A stretch of 9,958 nt of DNA from an uncultured Collinsella sp. (GTDB lineage: Bacteria > Actinomycetota > Coriobacteriia > Coriobacteriales > Coriobacteriaceae). The notes below the pieces were generated by a model. The model saw only the letters and a list, made by a program, of their open reading frames with translations, had not been told where the DNA came from and did not search any database. The translations under genes were made by a program, and so were the position numbers. Positions within the stretch are counted from its first letter, which is position 1, and every line of letters starts with the position of its first letter. Where the stretch lies: positions 1 to 9,958 of the forward strand of contig CABTZA010000057.1 in NCBI GenBank assembly GCA_902489225.1, written 5' to 3'. Positions 5,934-9,958 of this stretch are shown in pieces.

Positions 5934-6530
5934 ATGGACAAGGCTGAGTTGCGGCGGGCGGTGATTGCCCAGCGCGATGCTCTTGATTTGGACTTGCGGG
6001 CGGCGAAGTCTGCTGATATCTGTGCGCGGCTGGTTGAGCTGCTGGGCCGCTTAGATGCCGCGGCGCCGCGCATCGTTGCCGTCTATGCCGCGATGGGTTC
6101 CGAGGCAGACCCTGCCGCGTTTGCCGCTGCGGCCGCCGCGCGCGGCTGGCGCGTGGCCTATCCGTGCATGCTCTCGGCAACAGACACCGTGGCTTGTGGC
6201 CAGCGCATGTGTATGCGGGCAGTTGCCGCCGACGATGCGTCCGCGGCTCCGTTTATCGCCCACCCTACGCGGGCCTTTGCGGCCACGGACATCGACAGCA
6301 ACCACTTCCCTATCGTGCCTGCCGAAGCTCTCGACATGATCGTCGTGCCGCTCGTGGCCTTCGACCAAACCGGCGCGCGCCTGGGCTACGGCGGCGGTTG
6401 CTACGACCGCTACCTGCCCATGCTCTCGCCCGCATGCCAAATCATCGGCATCGCCTTTGACGAGCAGCGTGTCGACCGCGTTCCCACCGACGCTCACGAC
6501 CTGCCGCTACCCCACATCATCAGCGCCTAA
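5934..6530 (+). CDS. 5-formyltetrahydrofolate cyclo-ligase (MTHFS)
   Basis: 198 aa, normal family length. The enzyme converts 5-formyl-THF and ATP to 5,10-methenyl-THF, returning the storage/inhibitory folate to the one-carbon pool in the cytosol. The N-terminal KAELRRAVIAQRDAL (3-17) is the conserved basic helix; VPLVAFDQTGARLGYGGGCY (138-157) followed by DR is the ATP/substrate signature of the family (with Cys where Tyr is more usual in GYGGGxYDR); DEQRVDRVPTDAHDLPL (177-192) is the conserved C-terminal region. It is preceded by the hicAB hairpin and followed by 42 bp to the convergent metA, with no clear terminator between. Known bacterial names are fau/ygfA; I assign none here. Confidence 0.93.
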   Translation: MDKAELRRAVIAQRDALDLDLRAAKSADICARLVELLGRLDAAAPRIVAVYAAMGSEADPAAFAAAAAARGWRVAYPCMLSATDTVACGQRMCMRAVAADDASAAPFIAHPTRAFAATDIDSNHFPIVPAEALDMIVVPLVAFDQTGARLGYGGGCYDRYLPMLSPACQIIGIAFDEQRVDRVPTDAHDLPLPHIISA

Positions 6531-6572
6531 TCGCCGCCATATCAGCCACGGCTACAGCAGTACCATCGCAGC

Positions 6573-7499
6573 CTAGTGCTCCTCGCCGGCGCGGGCCAGG
6601 TCGTAGGGCGTGGTCTGGTAGACGTAGTAGTTGAGCCAGTTGGTGTAGAACAGCTGAGCTTGGCTGCGCCAGACGTTGCGCGGCTCGGCGGAGGGGTCGT
6701 CGCCCGGGAAGTAATGCGCCGGCACCTCCGGGTTGAGCCCGCGCTTCACATCGCGCTCGTACTCCAGGCGCAGCGTATCGGTGTCGTACTCGGGATGGCC
6801 AAAGACAAAGAAGCGACGGCTGTCGGTCGACTTGACGATGTACAGGCCCACCTCGTCGGACACGGCCACGACCTCAAGCTGCGGCTCGGCCTCCACGTCC
6901 TCGCGGCGCACATCGGTGTTGCGCGAATGCACGGCATAGAAACGGTCGTCGAAGCCGCGGACCAGCGGGCTTTGCGGCTTCACCAGATAATGCTCGAACA
7001 CGCCGCTCGCCTTTGCCGGCAGGTCATACTTCTGGATACCGTAATGATGGTACAGACCGGCCTGTGCGCCCCAACAAATGTGCAGCGTAGAGTGTACGTG
7101 CGTGGTAGACCAGTCCATGATCTGGCAGAGCTCGGGCCAGTAGTCGACCTCTTCGAACGGCATCTGTTCCACCGGGGCGCCCGTGATAATCAGGCCGTCG
7201 TAGTGGATGTCGCGGATGTCGTCGAACGTGCGGTAGAACGTCTCCAGGTGGCCGGCGCTCACGTGCGTGGCCTCGTGTGTTTTGGTGCGCAGCAGGTCCA
7301 CCTCCACCTGCAGCGGCGTGTTGGAGAGCTTGCGCATGATCTGCGTCTCGGTAGCGATTTTGGTGGGCATGAGGTTGAGGATGAGCACGCGCAGCGGACG
7401 GATGTCCTGGTGCAGCGCCCGGTACTCGGTCATGACAAAGATGTTCTCGCTCTCGAGCTGCGCGGCGGCAGGGAGGGCGTCGGGGATGCGAATGGGCAT
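6573..7499 (-). CDS. metA: Homoserine O-acyltransferase MetA (predicted acetyl-CoA-dependent)
   Basis: 308 aa, full length. It acylates homoserine, the committed step of methionine synthesis. The glutamine-amidotransferase-like fold is marked by LMPTK47, the nucleophile C142 in HICWGAQAGLYHHYG, and H235/E237 in FVFGHPEYD. Residue 111, in TGAPVE111QMPFEEVDYW, is glutamate. In characterised MetA enzymes Glu at 111 goes with acetyl-CoA use and Gly with succinyl-CoA, so this is predicted to be a homoserine O-acetyltransferase despite the family's common 'succinyltransferase' label. AAGGAG lies 5 nt before the ATG at 7499. It is convergent with the cyclo-ligase gene and divergent from the dehydrogenase gene, 209 bp away. 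I see no SAM riboswitch or T-box in that interval. Confidence 0.95.
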   Translation of the reverse strand: MPIRIPDALPAAAQLESENIFVMTEYRALHQDIRPLRVLILNLMPTKIATETQIMRKLSNTPLQVEVDLLRTKTHEATHVSAGHLETFYRTFDDIRDIHYDGLIITGAPVEQMPFEEVDYWPELCQIMDWSTTHVHSTLHICWGAQAGLYHHYGIQKYDLPAKASGVFEHYLVKPQSPLVRGFDDRFYAVHSRNTDVRREDVEAEPQLEVVAVSDEVGLYIVKSTDSRRFFVFGHPEYDTDTLRLEYERDVKRGLNPEVPAHYFPGDDPSAEPRNVWRSQAQLFYTNWLNYYVYQTTPYDLARAGEEH

Positions 7500-7665
7500 G
7501 GATGCTCCTTACGAGTCAGTTGCAGCTATGGTACAACGACCGGCCCCATCCGCGCGAGTGTATCGCCCCGAGACACCGCCAGTGGTCCAAAACAGCCAAA
7601 AGTAGAGATTAAGGCATGTCCAAAAATCTACGGCGCTTTAGCCTAGCAAAGTGGCGGCAGGAAGC

Positions 7666-7671
7666 TACAAT
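7666..7671 (+). promoter_or_regulatory. Possible -10 box of the 2-hydroxyacid dehydrogenase gene
   Basis: TACAAT (5/6 match), 37 nt before the start codon at 7709. The -35 region (around 7643) has only poor matches, so confidence is low. Confidence 0.35.
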
Positions 7672-7694
7672 GGTTCGACGCGAAAAACTCGGCC

Positions 7695-7701
7695 GAAAGG
7701 A
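7695..7701 (+). promoter_or_regulatory. Ribosome binding site that fixes the dehydrogenase start
   Basis: GAAAGGA ends 7 nt before the ATG at 7709. The frame is open back to an ATG at 7616, but those 31 extra residues precede the Rossmann fold and have no family counterpart. Confidence 0.8.
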
Positions 7702-7708
7702 TACGTAT

Positions 7709-8686
7709 ATGCACCAGACGCGTAAGATCGGTGTGGTCGGCCAGGGCCACGTAGGAGCACATGTCGCCAACAGCCTGCTTATGCAGGGTATTGCCGATGA
7801 GCTGTACCTGTGCGATATCAACGAGGCCAAGGTGACGTCCGAGGTCCAGGACCTGCGCGACTCCCTTTCATTTGTCCCGTACAACACCAAGATCGTCAAC
7901 TGCTACGACCGCTACGAGGAGCTGGCCTGCTGCGACGTCATCGTCAATGCCGCCGGCAAGGTCGCACTGGCCGCTGGCAACCGTGACGGCGAGCTGTTCT
8001 TTACCACCGACGCCGCCCGCACCTTTGCCAAGCGCATCGTCGACGCCGGCTTCGACGGCATCTTCGTGAGCATCTCCAACCCCTGCGACGTCGTGTGCAC
8101 CGAGCTGTGGCACCTGACCGGCTACGATCCCAAGAAGATCATCGGCTCGGGCTGCGGTCTGGACTCCGCCCGCCTGCGCACCGAGATCTCCAAGAAGGTC
8201 GGCGTGAGCCCCAAGTCCATTGACGCCTACATGATCGGCGAGCACGGCTTCAGCCAGCTTGCAGCCTTTAAGGCCGCGACCATCGCCGGCAAGAGCCTCA
8301 CCGAGCTTCAGGCCGAGAACCCCGACAAGTACGCCTTCGACCACATGGAAGTCGAGGAACTCGCACGCAAAGGCGGCTATGTGACCTACCAGGGCAAGCA
8401 GTGCACCGAGTATGCCGTCGCCAACTCCGCCGCGCGCGTCTGCGCCGCCGTGCTTCACAACGAGCACGCCGTGCTTTCCGCCTCCACGCTTATGACCGGC
8501 CAGTATGGCGAGGAGGGCATCTTTACCTCCCTGCCGTGCGTGATCGGCGCCGAGGGCGTCGAGGAGGTCTACACGCTGGACCTGTCCGAGTACGAGCTCG
8601 AGGGCTTCCACAAGAGCTGCCAGCACATCCGCGACAACATCGCCCAGCTCGACTGGTGGGACGCCGAAGGCGTTGTCGGCAAGTAG
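7709..8686 (+). CDS. NAD-dependent L-2-hydroxyacid dehydrogenase (L-lactate / L-2-hydroxyisocaproate dehydrogenase family)
   Basis: 325 aa. It reduces a 2-oxoacid such as pyruvate or 2-oxoisocaproate to the L-2-hydroxyacid, regenerating NAD+ in fermentation. The Rossmann motif G11-Q-G-H-V-G16 and acidic D36 at the end of strand 2 indicate NAD. Catalytic residues of the LDH/MDH superfamily are present with correct spacing: R92 in the mobile loop (GNRDGEL), N124 in SISNPCD, D152 and R155 in LDSARLR, and H179 in IGEHGFSQ. The substrate loop (AGKVALAAGNRDGEL) and ARKGGYVTYQGK followed by YAVANSAAR look more like lactobacillary L-2-hydroxyisocaproate dehydrogenase than classical LDH, so substrate is uncertain. 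Monocistronic, with a strong terminator at 8728. Confidence 0.88.
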   Translation: MHQTRKIGVVGQGHVGAHVANSLLMQGIADELYLCDINEAKVTSEVQDLRDSLSFVPYNTKIVNCYDRYEELACCDVIVNAAGKVALAAGNRDGELFFTTDAARTFAKRIVDAGFDGIFVSISNPCDVVCTELWHLTGYDPKKIIGSGCGLDSARLRTEISKKVGVSPKSIDAYMIGEHGFSQLAAFKAATIAGKSLTELQAENPDKYAFDHMEVEELARKGGYVTYQGKQCTEYAVANSAARVCAAVLHNEHAVLSASTLMTGQYGEEGIFTSLPCVIGAEGVEEVYTLDLSEYELEGFHKSCQHIRDNIAQLDWWDAEGVVGK

Positions 8687-8727
8687 GCCGCTGGCTGCCG
8701 CAACCTTGCAAATCTAAGCGCGATACT

Positions 8728-8771
8728 AAGCGGGCCGCACCGGAATAGTACCGGCGCGGCCCGCTTTTTTT
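8728..8771 (+). terminator. Intrinsic terminator of the dehydrogenase gene
   Basis: Arms AAGCGGGCCGC (8728-8738) and GCGGCCCGCTT (8756-8766), extended inward by CCGG/CCGG after one mismatch, then a run of T to 8771. Classical GC-rich stem plus U-tract, 41 nt after the stop codon. Confidence 0.9.
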
Positions 8772-8794
8772 GCTCATGCAACACGTTTGCGAAT

Positions 8795-8976
8795 CGAAGG
8801 TGAATACTTTTCCGCGATGTGAACGAGCAAAATCGGACCCCCGAAGCATCGACATTTTTCAGGCGCTGTTTCCTGCGGTTTCGTCGAGTTTTTCCAGCGG
8901 TTTTGCCGCCAAAAAGCGTGGATGCTTCGGGGGTCCAAAACAGGTCGTTCACTTCGCGGAAAAGTATTCACCTTCG
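8795..8976. repeat. Long imperfect palindromic intergenic element
   Basis: Outer arms 8795-8826 and 8945-8976 are 32 bp long and pair at all but one position; inner arms 8835-8850 and 8921-8936 pair perfectly over 16 bp; an 8 x 8-nt internal loop separates them, and a ~70-nt centre (8851-8920) contains a small GCGG/CCGC hairpin. Short open frames across it arise from the palindrome and are not genes. It sits between two converging genes after the dehydrogenase terminator. No transposase or clear target duplication is visible. Best described as a MITE/REP-like palindromic repeat. Confidence 0.8.
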
Positions 8977-9011
8977 TTTTCGCGCAGACACGAATCCGGC
9001 CGCCACAACGC

Positions 9012-9043
9012 AAAACGGGGCCCGCGCGCAGCGCAGACCCCGT
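9012..9043 (-). terminator. Probable terminator of the SIS-domain gene
   Basis: Read on the minus strand: ACGGGG (9043-9038), a GC-rich interior, CCCCGT (9020-9015), then a short T run (9014-9012 and the T of the arm). It starts 23 nt after the stop codon of the SIS gene. The U-tract is short. Confidence 0.6.
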
Positions 9044-9065
9044 CAAAAAAGATAATTCCCGGAAC

Positions 9066-9924
9066 CTAGTACTGCTCGATGCCCATGTAGCGACGAACCT
9101 CGGGGCTGTGGTCGAACACCTTGCCGCGAGCAGCACGCAGTTCGCAGCTCATCGCATAGAAGAAGATCGGCTCCAGGTACGAACGCACGCTGGTGGGCAC
9201 GTCGCCCACGCCGTACTCGAGCGCGTCGAGCACCATGATCGTGTCGGTGTGCGTGTTGAGGAACGCCAGCGCGCGCTCCTCCATGGGGCGGCACTCGCCC
9301 GATCCGAGCTGCACAAAGTAGAACACGCCGGGCTCGGTAGCCTCGAACGGGCCGTGGAAATACTCGCCGGAGTGGATGTAACAGCAGTGCTGCCATTGCA
9401 TCTCCATGAGCGAGCAGATCGCCATGGCGTAGGTCTGGCTAAAGTTGGGGCCGGAGCCCAGGATGTAGAAGAACTTGTGCTGCTGGCAGAGCTCGGCAAA
9501 GCGATCGCCCAGCTCGGCGTTGACCTTCTCGCGGGCGGCGGGCAGCAGCGCATCCATCTGCTTGAGGCCCTCGTACATGTCGGCAAGCGCCTCGTAGCCT
9601 TCCTGCTGGTCGAGCAGCTCGGCGGCGATCAGAGCGCCGATGCCTTGCGGAACCTCGGCCTGCGGCACGCCTTCGCCCCACGGATAGACCCAGGTGGTCC
9701 ACTTGCCGTTATCAATCTTGGAGCCCTCGCAGTCGGTGAGGGCGACGACCTCGGCGCCGGCAGCCAACGCCATCTCGCAGCCGTCGACGACCTCTTGCGT
9801 GTTACCGCTGTGGCTGCAGGCAACGACGAGCGACTTCTCGCCAAGACTCTTGGGAGCCATCAGGCAAAACTCGCGCGCCGTGTAGACCGTCGAGGCAAAC
9901 GTGGTGGCCTCGCGCTTGAGCAGT
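9066..9924 (-). CDS. SIS-domain sugar-phosphate deglycase/isomerase, FrlB-like, 5'-truncated
   Basis: Two SIS (sugar isomerase) domains, as in FrlB/fructosamine deglycases and the isomerase half of GlmS. Numbering from the internal Met at 9860, the first domain shows SLVVACSHSGNTQEVV (10-25), the phosphate-binding SHSGNT, and ALAAGAEVVALTD; the second shows YILGSGPNFSQTYAMA (132-147) and the catalytic-type stretch SGEYFHGPFE (164-173, E165 and H169). The ending PEVRRYMGIEQY resembles the FrlB C-terminus. The frame stays open upstream of Met9860 (…YTAREFCLMAPK) to the edge of the window, so the true start is missing, probably with some 60 residues. Bases beyond 9924 are probably adapter, so residues read from them should not be trusted. 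Substrate unknown; fructosamine- or glucosamine-type sugar phosphates are the family's usual ones. Confidence 0.85.
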
Positions 9925-9958
9925 TCGTATGCCGTCTTCTGCTTGAAAAAAAAACCCA
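9925..9958. other. Probable Illumina P7 adapter plus poly(A) (assembly artefact)
   Basis: Bases 9925-9945, from TCGTATGCC to TCTGCTTG, are identical over 21 nt to the reverse complement of the Illumina P7 flow-cell primer as I know it, and are followed by nine A (9946-9954) and CCCA. Adapter followed by poly(A) is the usual look of read-through. It lies at the extreme end of the sequence. Treat as non-biological. Confidence 0.85.

Noticed and set aside
6576..7646. A 356-codon open frame on the plus strand opposite metA
   Set aside because: Same antisense shadow effect; the minus strand encodes an intact MetA with all catalytic residues.
7500..7708. SAM riboswitch or T-box in front of metA
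   Set aside because: No recognisable conserved core or long structured leader was found in the 209 bp between metA and the dehydrogenase gene.
8770..9136. Small open frames across the 8795-8976 palindrome
   Set aside because: Near-identical peptides arise from both strands because the DNA is palindromic; no start signals.

Overview
The window reads as one complete contig or contig end from a GC-rich, low-complexity-codon gut actinobacterium. The mix of genes (cytosolic PreP-like M16 peptidase, MetA with an acetyl-CoA signature, a hydroxyisocaproate-type lactate dehydrogenase, a FrlB-like SIS protein) and the strongly GC-biased third codon positions suggest Coriobacteriia, probably Collinsella. 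That taxonomic call is inference; no marker gene is present. Both edges cut through genes, and the right edge ends in what looks like Illumina P7 adapter plus poly(A), so the last ~34 bases are probably not genomic.

Layout: (1) 1-1412, minus: a truncated AlbA_2/Schlafen-fold plus HATPase_c_4 regulator with the start of a C-terminal winged helix. (2) 1413-2035: a 623-bp divergent intergenic region dense in structure: a promoter for the minus gene framed by TACCA half-sites, a perfect 25-bp-arm hairpin in its predicted leader, many TATCTCTC repeats, and a composite palindromic repeat (1723-1899). (3) 2036-5071, plus: a 1011-aa M16C (PreP/Cym1-type) zinc peptidase, followed by an 18-bp hairpin. 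(4) 5131-5812, plus: a hicA-hicB toxin-antitoxin pair, preceded by two tandem 17-bp repeats resembling Gram-positive LexA/SOS boxes lying on a candidate promoter, and followed by another hairpin. (5) 5934-6530, plus: 5-formyltetrahydrofolate cyclo-ligase. (6) 6573-7499, minus: MetA, convergent with the cyclo-ligase. (7) 7709-8686, plus: an NAD-dependent L-2-hydroxyacid (lactate/hydroxyisocaproate) dehydrogenase with a good terminator. (8) 8687-9065: terminator, a second long palindromic element (8795-8976) and a terminator for the last gene. (9) 9066-9924, minus: a 5'-truncated SIS-domain sugar deglycase/isomerase.

The genes are mostly single transcription units and do not form one pathway. 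MetA and the cyclo-ligase both touch methionine/one-carbon metabolism but converge rather than share an operon. The least ordinary parts are the non-coding ones: the operator-like region of the AlbA_2 gene, the two related-looking palindromic elements, and the possible SOS control of hicAB.
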